Shown: piece after piece, positions 34,545 to 42,990 of the stretch
How the letters are laid out: each line of letters begins with the position of its first letter
Position numbering within the stretch: the stretch's first letter is position 1
Assembly: GCA_046233115.1 (NCBI GenBank)
Contig: JBJXHM010000010.1
Location: 62,001 to 126,000, forward strand
Source: JACOMY01 sp046233115
GTDB taxonomy: Bacteria; Pseudomonadota; Alphaproteobacteria; Kiloniellales; JACOMY01
Direction: 5' to 3'
Length of the DNA: 64,000 nucleotides
Position numbers and translations under genes: made by a program
The notes under the pieces: generated by a model
Seen by the model: the letters and a program-made list of their open reading frames with translations, nothing else
The model's database searches: none
Told to the model about the DNA's origin: nothing

Positions 34545-37201
34545 TGGAACCCGGCTACGCGCGACGCGCCCGCCGGTCCATGAACTACTGGCCGGGCTTC
34601 GTCGACGCCCTGGCCGCGCTCATCATGGTGGTGGTCTTCGTGCTGCTGATCTTCGTGCTGGCGCAGAACAGCCTCTCCGGGGCGCTGCTCGGCCGCGACG
34701 AGGCGCTGGAGCAGATGACCCGCACCCTGGGCCAGACCCAGGAGCAGCTTGAGCTGGAGCGTCGCAGCGGCGCCGAGCTGCGCGCCACCGTCGCCCGCCT
34801 CTCAGCCGAGCTGCAGGCCGCAGACAGCCGCAACGACAGCCTGAGCCAGGAGCTGACGGCAGCGAAGGAGGCCAGCAGCGGCGATGCCGCCAAGAGCGAG
34901 CGCCTGGCGGCCCAGCTCAGCCAACGCGAGACGGAGCTGGCCAGCGCCCAGCGCCAGCAGCAGCGCGACGCCAAGTCCCTGGCCGACCAGCAGGCCCGCA
35001 TCGCCGCGCTGGAGAGCGAGTCCAAGGAGCTGAAGGAGACCGTCGCCAACCTGGAGGCCCTGCGCCGCAATCTGGGCGCCGAGGTGCTGGCCCTGACCAA
35101 GCGCAGCGACGGCCTGGACGAGACCCTGACCCAGCGCGAGGCCAGCCTGGCCGAGGCCGAGGCGGCCCTGGAACGACAGAAGGCGGAGCTGGAGAGCCTG
35201 CGTGCCGCGCTGGCCGCAAGCGAGAGCGCCAAGGCCGAGACCGAAGACCGGATCGCGACCGAACGGCAGAACCAGGCCGATCTGACCCAGCGATTGGCCC
35301 AGGCCGAGGCCGCGCGCGACGCGGTGCTTGCCGACGTCGCCGCCGCCCAGCAACGCATCGAGGTCCTCAGCGGCAACCTGGCCGAGCTGCGCGGCAGCCT
35401 TTCCAGCGGCAGCGAGACCCGCGAGGCGCTGGCGACCGACCTGGCCCAGCGCGAGGCAGAGATCGCCGCGCTGGCCCGCGCCCAGGCCTCGCTCGAGGCG
35501 GAGCTCAAGGCCGCGGAGGCCAAGCGTCAGGCGATCGAGGAGAGCCTGGCCTTGAGCGAGCTGGAACGCCGACGGCTGGAAGGCCTGGTCGACGAGCGCC
35601 GCGCCTCCCTGAGCGAGGCCGAAAGCCAGCTCCAGACCCTGCAGAGCAACCTCGCCGAGGCGCAGGAGAACGCGAGCAGCGCCGCCGCCGAGCGCGATAG
35701 CCTGATGGAGGCCCTGGCCGCGGCCACCTCCGAGCGCGACGGCCTGCTGGAGCTGAGCGAGAGCCTGGCCGCCGAGCGCAACGCCCTGGCCGACCGCCTG
35801 TCCGCGCGCGAACGGGAGCTGGCCAGCCTGCAGGGCGCCGACCAGCAGCGCCAGACCCTGTCGGAGGAGCGCGAATCGCTGCAGGCGGCGCTGACCGCCA
35901 GCGAGGCCGAGGTGCGGCGCCTGCAGTCGCTGCTGTCGCAGTTGACGCAAGAGCGCGACAGCCTGGAAGCGCGGCAGAGCGAGGCGGCGGACGCCCAAAG
36001 CAACCTGGAGGCCCGTCTGGCTCAGTTGGAACAGGAGCTGCGGCTGCGCAGCGAGTCCCTGGAGGAGACCAGCAAGCGTCTGACCGCGGCCCTGGATGCC
36101 GAACGCGGCGCGCACGGCAAGCTGCTCGGCACCCTTGGCAAGACCGAGGCCTCGCGAGAGGCGCTGGCCCGGGTGTTGGTGGAGCGCCAACGCCGCCTGC
36201 GGCACCTCTCGGCCGAGCTGGAACAGCTCAAGCAGCAGCTCGCGGAACGCGAGGCCACCCTGGCCGAGGTCCAGAGCAAGGCCGCCGGCAACGAGACCGA
36301 CCTGGCCCGCGTCAGCGGCCAGCTCACCAACCTGCAGGGCCGGCTGGACGAAGCCAAGGCACAGCTCGAGGGCCGTGACGCGGCGCTGGACCGCCTGACC
36401 GAGCTGGCAAGCGGACTACAGGCCGAGCTGGCGGCAAGCCGTAGCAGCCTCACCCTGGCCGACCAGCGCCTGAAGCTGGCCGAGGAGGCGCTGACCGAGA
36501 GCAAGGAGGCACGCAGTGCCGACCAGGCTGCGGCGACCGCAGCCTTGGCCGAGCAGACCGGCCTCAGTGAGGAGGCCAACCGCAAGGTCAACAGGCTGGA
36601 GAACCAGGTGACCGCGCTGGAGCAGCGTCTGGGCCAGCTCACCCTGGCGTTGGAGGCCAGCGAGACCCTGAACGAGGAGCGCCAGGTGCAGATCGTGAAC
36701 CTGGGCAAGCGGCTGAACGAGGCCCTGGCCACCAAGGTGCAGGAGCTGGCGCGCTACCGCTCGGAGTTCTTCGGCCGGCTGCGCCAGGTGCTGGGCGAGC
36801 GCGCCGACATCCGCGTGGTGGGCGACCGCTTCGTGCTGCAGTCAGAGGTGCTCTTCCCCTCGGCCCAGGCGGGGCTGACACCGGCGGGCGAGGCCCAACT
36901 CGTGGACCTGGCCGATACCCTGAAGCAGATCATTCCGGAGATCCCCAAGGACATCGACTGGGTGCTGCAGGTGAACGGCCACACCGACCGCCGGCCGCTG
37001 GTCAGCGGCACCTATGATTCCAACTGGGAGCTCTCGACCGAGCGAGCCTTGAGCGTGGTGCGTTTCCTCATCGATCAGGGCATTCCGGCCGATCGCCTGG
37101 CCGCCGCCGGCTTCGCCGAGTTCCAACCCATCGCCGAGGGCGACGACGCCGAATCCTACCGCCTGAACCGCCGCATCGAACTGAAACTGACCCAACGCTG
37201 A
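34544..37201 (+). CDS. Giant MotB/OmpA-like protein with long coiled coil
   Basis: An 885-residue protein. After a basic N-terminus, one membrane helix (residues 19-43) contains the MotB-type acidic residue Asp21 in PGFVDALAALIMVVVFVLLI. Residues about 50-735 are an almost unbroken heptad coiled coil rich in Glu, Ala, Leu, Arg and Gln. Residues about 763-885 form an OmpA/MotB peptidoglycan-binding domain with VNGHTDRRPLVS, the helix NWELSTERALSVVRFLID and SYRLNRRIELKL. Typical MotB is about 300 residues. With the preceding channel gene it should form an ion-driven stator-like complex whose anchor is spaced far from the inner membrane. Confidence 0.85.
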   Translation: MEPGYARRARRSMNYWPGFVDALAALIMVVVFVLLIFVLAQNSLSGALLGRDEALEQMTRTLGQTQEQLELERRSGAELRATVARLSAELQAADSRNDSLSQELTAAKEASSGDAAKSERLAAQLSQRETELASAQRQQQRDAKSLADQQARIAALESESKELKETVANLEALRRNLGAEVLALTKRSDGLDETLTQREASLAEAEAALERQKAELESLRAALAASESAKAETEDRIATERQNQADLTQRLAQAEAARDAVLADVAAAQQRIEVLSGNLAELRGSLSSGSETREALATDLAQREAEIAALARAQASLEAELKAAEAKRQAIEESLALSELERRRLEGLVDERRASLSEAESQLQTLQSNLAEAQENASSAAAERDSLMEALAAATSERDGLLELSESLAAERNALADRLSARERELASLQGADQQRQTLSEERESLQAALTASEAEVRRLQSLLSQLTQERDSLEARQSEAADAQSNLEARLAQLEQELRLRSESLEETSKRLTAALDAERGAHGKLLGTLGKTEASREALARVLVERQRRLRHLSAELEQLKQQLAEREATLAEVQSKAAGNETDLARVSGQLTNLQGRLDEAKAQLEGRDAALDRLTELASGLQAELAASRSSLTLADQRLKLAEEALTESKEARSADQAAATAALAEQTGLSEEANRKVNRLENQVTALEQRLGQLTLALEASETLNEERQVQIVNLGKRLNEALATKVQELARYRSEFFGRLRQVLGERADIRVVGDRFVLQSEVLFPSAQAGLTPAGEAQLVDLADTLKQIIPEIPKDIDWVLQVNGHTDRRPLVSGTYDSNWELSTERALSVVRFLIDQGIPADRLAAAGFAEFQPIAEGDDAESYRLNRRIELKLTQR

Positions 37202-37208
37202 GGGACCG

Positions 37209-39041
37209 CTACCCCACCTCGGCCGAGCGGATCGCCGTTTCCTGGTCGAACTGCAGGCTGGCCAGGCGGCCGTAGAGGCCGCCGGCCTTGACCAGGTCGG
37301 CGTGACGGCCCTGCTCGACGATGCGGCCCTCGTCCAGGACGATGATTCGGTCGGCCTTCAGCACCGTGGCCAGGCGGTGGGCGATGACCAGGGTGGTGCG
37401 CCCCACCATCAGCCGCTCCAGCGCCTCCTGCACCGCGCGCTCGCTCTCGGCGTCGAGCGAGGAGGTGGCCTCGTCCAGCAGCAGCAAGGGCGGGTCGCGC
37501 AGCAGGGCGCGGGCGATCGCGATGCGCTGGCGCTGACCGCCGGAAAGCCGGACCCCGCGTTCGCCGAGGAAGGTGTGGAAGCCCTCCGGCAAGGCCTCGA
37601 TGAAGTCCAGCGCCTGCGCCGCCTCGGCCGCCTGCCGGATCGCGGCCTCGTCGGCCTCGCCGTTGAGGTCGGCGCGGCCGTAGGCGATGTTCTCCAGCGC
37701 CGAGGCGGAGAAGATCACCGGCTCCTGCGGCACCAGACCGATCTGGCGGCGCAGGTCCTGCGGGTCCAGGTCGCACAGGTCCAGGCCATCGAAGGTGATG
37801 CGCCCGGCGCGCGGATCGTAGAAGCGGAGCAAGAGCTGAAACAGGGTGGTCTTGCCGGCACCGGAGGGGCCGACGATCGCCAGCCGCTCGCCCGGTTGCA
37901 CCTCGAGGTCGATGGCGTGCAGGGTCGGCATGTCGGGGCGCGCCGGATAGGTAAAGGAGACTCCGGCGAAGGAGACCGCACCGCGTGCCGGCTGCGGCAG
38001 CGCCTTGGGGGCGGCCGGAGCGGCGATCTCCGGCTCGCTGCGCAGCAGCTCCAGCAGGCGCTCGGTGGCACCGGCGGCGCGCTGCAGGTCGCCGATCACC
38101 TCGCTGAGCGAGCCGACCGCACCGGCGACGACGATGGCGTAGAAGACGAAGGCCGAGAGGTCGCCGCCCGAGAGATTGCCGGCCAGCACCTCGTGCCCGC
38201 CCATCCAGAGGATCAGCGAGACCGCGCCGAAGACCAGCAGAATCACCAGGGCGGTCAGCCGCGCCCGCGCGCGGGTCCGCTCGATCGCCACGCCGAAGGC
38301 CGCCTCGGTGGCCTGCGAGAAGGAGCGCTCCTCCGCCGTCTCGCGGGTGAAAGCCTGCACCGTGCGGATTGCACTGAGGGTCTCGTCGACCCGGACGCCG
38401 ACCTCGGCGACGCGGTCCTGGCTCTGCCGCGACAGGCGCCGCACCTGGCGTCCGAAGATCAGGATCGGCGCCACCACCACCGGGACCAGCAGCAGCACCA
38501 GCCCGGTCAGCATCGGCGAGGTGACGATCAGCAGGATCAGACCACCAACCAGCAGCAGGGTGTTACGCAGCGCAGTGGTGGCCGAGGAGGAGATGACGGC
38601 CTGCAGCAGGGTGGTGTCGGTAGTGAGCCGCGACAGCACCTCGCCGGTCTTGGTCACCTCGAAATAGGCCGGCGAGAGCGCCAGCACGCGGGCATAGACC
38701 GCCTTGCGCAGGTCGGCCACCACCCGCTCGCCCAGCCAAGCGACCAGGTAGAAGCGGGCGTAGCTGGAGGCGGCCAGAACCACGACCACGCCGATCAGCA
38801 CGATCAGCGCCTGATCGAGCAAGCCCTTGTCGCCAAGCGCGAAGCCCTCGTCCACCATCTTGCGCAGGCCGATGCCGAGCCCCAACACGGTGAGCGCGGC
38901 CACCGTGAGCGCGACCAGCGCGCCGGCCACCTGCAGACGGTAGGGACGCAGGAAGGGGCGCAGGCTGGCCAGGACACCAAGCCCGCGCTGCTTCGGCCGC
39001 GTCGATCCGCGGGCCTGCTGGATGAGTGATGGCTGGCGCAT
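37209..39041 (-). CDS. MsbA-type ABC transporter, fused permease/ATPase
   Basis: A 610-residue half-transporter expected to act as a homodimer. The N-terminal domain (about 25-315) has six membrane helices. The C-terminal ATPase has Walker A IVGPSGAGKTTLFQLLL, signature VRLSGGQRQRIAIARALL, Walker B LLLLDEATSSLD and the switch His in LVIAHRLAT. It resembles the MsbA/lipid A exporter group (ABCB type); substrate is inferred to be a lipid or hydrophobic compound. It converges with the MotB-like gene (7-bp gap). Confidence 0.9.
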   Translation of the reverse strand: MRQPSLIQQARGSTRPKQRGLGVLASLRPFLRPYRLQVAGALVALTVAALTVLGLGIGLRKMVDEGFALGDKGLLDQALIVLIGVVVVLAASSYARFYLVAWLGERVVADLRKAVYARVLALSPAYFEVTKTGEVLSRLTTDTTLLQAVISSSATTALRNTLLLVGGLILLIVTSPMLTGLVLLLVPVVVAPILIFGRQVRRLSRQSQDRVAEVGVRVDETLSAIRTVQAFTRETAEERSFSQATEAAFGVAIERTRARARLTALVILLVFGAVSLILWMGGHEVLAGNLSGGDLSAFVFYAIVVAGAVGSLSEVIGDLQRAAGATERLLELLRSEPEIAAPAAPKALPQPARGAVSFAGVSFTYPARPDMPTLHAIDLEVQPGERLAIVGPSGAGKTTLFQLLLRFYDPRAGRITFDGLDLCDLDPQDLRRQIGLVPQEPVIFSASALENIAYGRADLNGEADEAAIRQAAEAAQALDFIEALPEGFHTFLGERGVRLSGGQRQRIAIARALLRDPPLLLLDEATSSLDAESERAVQEALERLMVGRTTLVIAHRLATVLKADRIIVLDEGRIVEQGRHADLVKAGGLYGRLASLQFDQETAIRSAEVG

Positions 39042-39315
39042 CGGCTCCCGTCACACCAAAGCCCGGCGGGGGTCCCTCGCCAAGGGGGCCCGAGCGGGGA
39101 CCGGCGGCCGCTTGCCCGGACCGCGGTTTGCTTGCTCCTGGTTCAGCCTTGTGCCGCCCCTGCGGCCGCAAGGCAAGGGCGCTACCGTCGCGGAGGCCCA
39201 GGAGACGGCGAGCGGGACGCCGGCATGCAGGCCGAACAAAGCTGTATCGAGCCGCTTGCGTCCCGGCCGGGCCTCCGCTATATGCACGCGTTCTCGACAA
39301 CCTGGAGGGCGCCCA

Positions 39316-39540
39316 ATGAAGGCCGACATCCATCCCGATTACCATGAGATCACCGTGCAGATGACCGACGGCACGGAGTTCAAGACCCGCTCGACCTACG
39401 GCAGCGAGGGCGACGTGCTGCGTCTGGACATCGATCCCAAGACCCACCCGGCCTGGACCGGCGTGCACCGCCTGATCGATTCCGGCGGCCAGCTCGCCAA
39501 GTTCAACAAGCGCTTCGCTGGCCTGGGCCTCAAGTCCTAA
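39316..39540 (+). CDS. rpmE: 50S ribosomal protein L31
   Basis: A 74-residue ribosomal protein starting MKADIHPDYHEITVQMTDG, with DIDPKTHPAWTG near the middle. It lacks the CxxC zinc-binding cysteines, as is usual for alphaproteobacterial L31. The ATG is preceded by GGAGG. A Rho-independent-type hairpin follows 8 bases after the stop. Confidence 0.98.
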   Translation: MKADIHPDYHEITVQMTDGTEFKTRSTYGSEGDVLRLDIDPKTHPAWTGVHRLIDSGGQLAKFNKRFAGLGLKS

Positions 39541-39547
39541 ACCGGCA

Positions 39548-39567
39548 GCCGGGCCAAGCGGCCCGGC
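39548..39567 (+). terminator. Hairpin terminator of rpmE
   Basis: A perfect 8-bp stem GCCGGGCC / GGCCCGGC with loop AAGC begins 8 bases after the rpmE stop and is followed by TTAT. The T-run is short, but the position and strength fit a terminator; it may also serve the convergent outer-membrane-barrel gene. Confidence 0.65.
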
Positions 39568-39660
39568 TTATCAGCGGCGTGGCAACAAGAGCAGCGCTGC
39601 GGCAGGCAATCCGGCCTTGCTGCGCGCTGCTTTCGCTGTTTGTGAGGTTAGCCCGCCCGG

Positions 39661-40677
39661 TCAGAACTCCAGCGAGAGGCCTGCGGTCCAGCCGTAGACG
39701 TTGCCGCCGAAGAGCGCCGAGGTGCGGAACGCCACGCCCTCCAGTCCCTTGATCACCTCGCGGTCCACCAGCTTCAGCCCGCCGCCGACCTCGAAGAAAT
39801 AGCCGAAGCCCAGCGCGTCGGTCTCGTCGTCTCCGGGCAGGTAGGTGTTGGAGGCGAAGCCGATCCAACGCAGCTCGCGGTCCAGCAGGCTGACGCCCCA
39901 GACCGGCCCGCTGAACTCCGCCCGCGCGGTCAGCACGCCGAAGGTGCTGCTGCCTTCCAGCACCGAGTTGCTGGCGCTGAAGGTGTTGGCGTAGAGCTGG
40001 TTGTAGCGCACGTTGGCGACGTAATCGATGTCGGTCTGCGGATCGAAGTAGCCGACGTGCTCCAGCTCGACCGCGCCGCCGACCAGCGCGGTGTTCAGCC
40101 AGGCGTCGAAGATGATGCCCTTGCCCGCATTGTCCAGGGTCTGGGAGTCCGGCCCCCTGGTCCTGGAGCTGTCCCAGATCCGGGAATAACCAGCCAGAAG
40201 GATCGGACGAATGACCGTCCCGTCGAAGAGATCGAACTCGGCACCGACCCCGCCCAGAAACGATAGGGTCCTGATGTCGATGGAAGAGGTCGTCTGCCCT
40301 TTGTCGCTGAGCTCTGCCGACACATCGAAATTCTTGCCGAGCAGATAGCCGACTGTGCCCTCGACATAGGGCTTGACGCCGTAAACCGGCTCGAAGGTTC
40401 GCGAGGGAGAGTACTTGTAGCTGTCGATCTCGTCGTCCTTGCCGGTGTCGTCGCCGACGTAAAAGGCGGCGGAGCTAATCCCCGGCGTCACGTTGAGAAT
40501 GGACAGTGCCTGAAACGCCTGGCTCAGGTTGGAGCGGTCGGCCGCGTCCTCCAGCAGCTGTCGTAGCTCCTGTTCGGTCAGATAGCTCTGTGCAGCCGCC
40601 GTCCTGTACAGAACCAGGACCGCAAGCACCGAGACCGCCACAGTGACGAACACGCCCCGCACCGACCAAATCCTCAC
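39661..40677 (-). CDS. Putative outer-membrane beta-barrel protein, copy 1
   Basis: A 338-residue protein with a signal peptide (VFVTVAVSVLAVLVLYRTAAAQ) and a pattern of alternating hydrophobic strands that ends in Phe (WTAGLSLEF), as outer-membrane barrels do. It is closely related to the next gene (40921-41880) throughout, for example in STFGVLTARAEFSGPVWGVS and YGWTAGLSLEF. GTG start with GGGGAGGGG upstream. I do not recognise the family; autotransporter barrel or Omp85-independent barrel are possibilities. Nothing in the neighbourhood gives a substrate. Confidence 0.7.
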   Translation of the reverse strand: MRIWSVRGVFVTVAVSVLAVLVLYRTAAAQSYLTEQELRQLLEDAADRSNLSQAFQALSILNVTPGISSAAFYVGDDTGKDDEIDSYKYSPSRTFEPVYGVKPYVEGTVGYLLGKNFDVSAELSDKGQTTSSIDIRTLSFLGGVGAEFDLFDGTVIRPILLAGYSRIWDSSRTRGPDSQTLDNAGKGIIFDAWLNTALVGGAVELEHVGYFDPQTDIDYVANVRYNQLYANTFSASNSVLEGSSTFGVLTARAEFSGPVWGVSLLDRELRWIGFASNTYLPGDDETDALGFGYFFEVGGGLKLVDREVIKGLEGVAFRTSALFGGNVYGWTAGLSLEF

Positions 40678-40920
40678 CCGCGCCCCTCCCCCGACCAGTG
40701 CTGTACTCTACCATGCACCCCGGGAGCGCCAAGTCATTCCTGTCCTGAGGGCGCTGTTCAAGTTAAGCGCACCAGGACGCGGTCAAGAACCAGTATAGCG
40801 GCCCAACTCGGCGGCGGACTTGCAACCGAGGAGCGGCTGACTACCAGCCAACTTACGGTATTGGGAGGGCACTACCCGCCGTCCAAAGCGGATCCTTGGA
40901 GCGACGACGCCGAGCCCAGG

Positions 40921-41880
40921 TCAGAACTCCAGCGAGAGCCCGGCGGTCCAACCGTAGACGTTGTCGCCGAACAGGACCGAACTGCGCAGCGATACGCCCT
41001 CCAGGCCGTCGATCACGCTGCGGTCGACCAGCTCCAGCCCGCCGCCGACCTCGAAGAAATAGCTGAAGCCGAGCTGATCGCCTGTCTGTGCCGGCAGGAA
41101 GGTGTTGGTGGCAAACCCGATCCAACGCAGTTCGCGATCGAACAGGCTCACACCCCAGACCGGACCATCGAACTCTGCCAGTGCGGTCATGATTCCAAAA
41201 GTGCTGCTTCCCTCCATGGCCGAATTGCTGGCACTGACCGTATTTGCATAGAACTGATCGTAGCGGATGTTGGCCGTGTAGTTGATGTCAGATTGCGGGT
41301 CAAAGTGGCCCTCGTGCTCTACCTCGATCGCCCCACCCACAAGCGCCGTATTGAGCCAGGCGTCAAACAACAGGCCATCGCCATTCCGACGTATCTCATT
41401 GGCATTGGGACCGCTCACAGACGACCCGTCCCATATTCGAGAATACCCAGCCAAAAAAATCGGCCTTATAACAGTGCCCTCAAAAACATCCACCTCCACA
41501 CCAACCCCGGCTAAGAATGAAATAGTATTGTAGTCGAGTTTAACATGATTATTCTGACCAAGACCATTAGGAAAATCATCCTCAAAACTGTAGTCAAGAT
41601 ATCCAGCTGTTCCCTCCACATAGGGCTTGATCCCGTATACGGGATCAAAAGTGTGAGAAGGGGCGAACTTGTAACTGTTGATCGTAGCATCATCGCCGAT
41701 GTCGTTGCCGACATAAAAGGACGCCGCGCTGATTCCCGGAGTCGCGTTGAAGATTGAAAGCGCTTGAAGCCCGCGACCGAGGTCTCTGGCATCGCTGTCA
41801 GACACCTGGGCCGAGACGGCCGGCGACCAGAGCAGCCCCCCCCAAACCATAGCCGCTACCGCAACCCGAAAAAGACGCAT
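40921..41880 (-). CDS. Putative outer-membrane beta-barrel protein, copy 2
   Basis: A 319-residue paralogue of the preceding gene: signal peptide (VAAMVWGGLLWSPAVSAQ), shared blocks ALSIFNATPGISAASFYVGN, VFEGTVIRPIFLAGYSRIWD, DAWLNTALVGGAIEVEHEG, terminal GLSLEF. The 3' two thirds is GC-rich like its neighbours. The stretch around 41440-41640 is markedly AT-rich and its residues (YLDYSFEDDFPNGLGQNNHV) differ most from copy 1. This suggests recombination or relaxed selection in one surface loop region. The pair is a tandem duplication with a 243-bp spacer that contains no gene. Confidence 0.7.
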   Translation of the reverse strand: MRLFRVAVAAMVWGGLLWSPAVSAQVSDSDARDLGRGLQALSIFNATPGISAASFYVGNDIGDDATINSYKFAPSHTFDPVYGIKPYVEGTAGYLDYSFEDDFPNGLGQNNHVKLDYNTISFLAGVGVEVDVFEGTVIRPIFLAGYSRIWDGSSVSGPNANEIRRNGDGLLFDAWLNTALVGGAIEVEHEGHFDPQSDINYTANIRYDQFYANTVSASNSAMEGSSTFGIMTALAEFDGPVWGVSLFDRELRWIGFATNTFLPAQTGDQLGFSYFFEVGGGLELVDRSVIDGLEGVSLRSSVLFGDNVYGWTAGLSLEF

Positions 41881-42101
41881 GCCTACCCACTCCCGACTGC
41901 CACCTCGACCTCAAAACACTCTAGTCAGCGTGGGTAGCGCCGCCAAGTCACTTTATCTATAATTCACTTTATACTATCCAAATAGAGAAATACTTTTATC
42001 CAGATAACGAACCCTGCGGATTACAGGATGATCCCGTCCTCTTAAGCCAATCGCCCGGCGCCCGCTTGCAGTTCGCCATCGCGTTCACGCGCCGACAGGC
42101 C
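41881..42101. promoter_or_regulatory. AT-rich divergent regulatory region with direct repeats
   Basis: This 221-bp region upstream of barrel copy 2 is locally very AT-rich (about 41945-42005). Two copies of TCACTTTAT (41948-41956 and 41964-41972) are spaced 16 bases start to start. On the minus strand TTTGGA-N17-TAGATA is a weak promoter candidate overlapping the repeats, so they could bind a regulator of the barrel gene. Confidence 0.4.
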
Positions 42102-42130
42102 CTTGACGCGAAAAAGCGTCCTCCCCATCT
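42102..42130 (+). promoter_or_regulatory. Heat-shock sigma-32 (RpoH) promoter of hsp20
   Basis: CTTGAC (42102-42107) and CCCCATCT (42123-42130) are separated by 15 bases, nearly the E. coli RpoH consensus CTTGAA-N13-17-CCCCATNT. A start near 42137 would give a leader of about 110 bases before the Hsp20 ATG. Confidence 0.75.
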
Positions 42131-42136
42131 GGGGAC

Positions 42137-42251
42137 CAGTGGAGACGAGGTGCCCGATCGGGGCCTCAGGGTCTCTGCGAACCATCGGGGTCTCAGCCGA
42201 GTGACGGTGAGCCCCACTAATCTCTGTTGCTCATGCAAGGAGTACATGGAC
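42137..42251 (+). promoter_or_regulatory. ROSE-like RNA thermometer in hsp20 leader
   Basis: The leader folds into successive hairpins. The first is 42142-42175 (GAGAC/GTCTC, then GAG/CTC and GCCC/GGGC around GATCG). The second is 42187-42215 (GGGG-t-CTCA / TGAGCCCC). The last is 42222-42242, where CTC-tg-TTGC pairs with GCAA-g-GAG across the loop TCAT and covers the whole ribosome-binding site AAGGAG. A 3' hairpin with TTGCT opposite the Shine-Dalgarno is the hallmark of ROSE elements ahead of alphaproteobacterial small heat-shock genes. The temperature response is inference. Confidence 0.7.
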
Positions 42252-42728
42252 ATGCGTAGCTATGATCTGACCCCCCTTCTGCGTGCCTCCATCGGTTTCG
42301 ACCGTCTGGCGAACATTCTCGACAGCGCCCAGCGCGCCGAGGATGCCGGGCCCGCCTACCCGCCCTACAACATCGAGAAGCTCGACGAGAACCGCTACCG
42401 GATCTCGATGGCCGTCGCCGGTTTCGCTGAGTCGGAGCTGGAAATCACCGCCAAGGAGCAGAGCCTCGTGGTGACCGGCCGCAAGGCCAAGGTCGAGGGC
42501 GAGCAGGAGCAGAGCTTCCTCTATCGCGGCATCGCCCAGCGCGCCTTCGAGCGCCGCTTCGATCTTGCCGACCACATCAAGGTCGTCGGTGCCAGCCTGG
42601 AGAACGGCCTGCTGCACATCGATCTGGTGCGCGAGATTCCGGAGACCATGAAGCCCCGGACCATCTCGATCACCAACGCCAAGGCTTCCGAGCCGCGCGT
42701 GATCGAGGGCAACCAGAAGGCTGCCTAA
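42246..42728 (+). CDS. Small heat-shock protein Hsp20 family
   Basis: A 160-residue alpha-crystallin-domain chaperone of the IbpA type, which binds unfolding proteins during heat shock. It begins MDMRSYDLTPLLRASIGFDR and contains PPYNIEKLDENRYRISMAVA, the domain core LVVTGRKAK and the C-terminal crystallin motif LENGLLHIDLVREIPE. The ATG at 42246 lies 3 bases after AAGGAGTAC; a second ATG at 42252 is possible. Its promoter and leader suggest control both by RpoH and by temperature. Confidence 0.95.
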   Translation: MDMRSYDLTPLLRASIGFDRLANILDSAQRAEDAGPAYPPYNIEKLDENRYRISMAVAGFAESELEITAKEQSLVVTGRKAKVEGEQEQSFLYRGIAQRAFERRFDLADHIKVVGASLENGLLHIDLVREIPETMKPRTISITNAKASEPRVIEGNQKAA

Positions 42729-42756
42729 CGCAGGGTCCCAACGCGGACTGAAAACA

Positions 42757-42789
42757 GGGGTCGGGGCGTAACAGCCCCGGCCCTTTTTT
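42757..42789 (+). terminator. Rho-independent terminator of hsp20
   Basis: GGTCGGGGC (42759-42767) pairs with GCCCCGGCC (42774-42782) around GTAACA with one G-U pair, extended by a further G-C pair at 42758/42783, and TTTTTT follows directly. It starts 29 bases after the Hsp20 stop. Confidence 0.9.
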
Positions 42790-42990
42790 GTGCGCTTTTT
42801 CGGTCCGGACCGTCCCCAACGACGATGGCGTTCAGGTCACAACTCCACCCTCAAGCATAGGAAACCCTCCACAAAACACGCCTTTTGCTTGGTTTGCAAG
42901 GCCGGTGAGCCTACAAGGGCCGGGTGGGCTGCGATGCGCAGGAGCGAAAATGACAAGCGCTCGGCATCGCCTGTTGGGGAGAGTGAGTGC

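Noticed and set aside
34585..36735. Long open frames antisense to the coiled-coil gene
   Set aside because: They are mirror frames produced by biased codons (Leu/Glu/Ala) in GC-rich DNA; translations are Ser/Arg low complexity.
31451..37201. Zorya anti-phage defence system
   Set aside because: The coiled coil is on the MotB-like protein, not the MotA-like one, and no ZorC/ZorD/ZorE-type gene or helicase is adjacent.
40678..40920. tRNA or small RNA between the two barrel genes
   Set aside because: No cloverleaf or stable hairpin with terminator could be traced.
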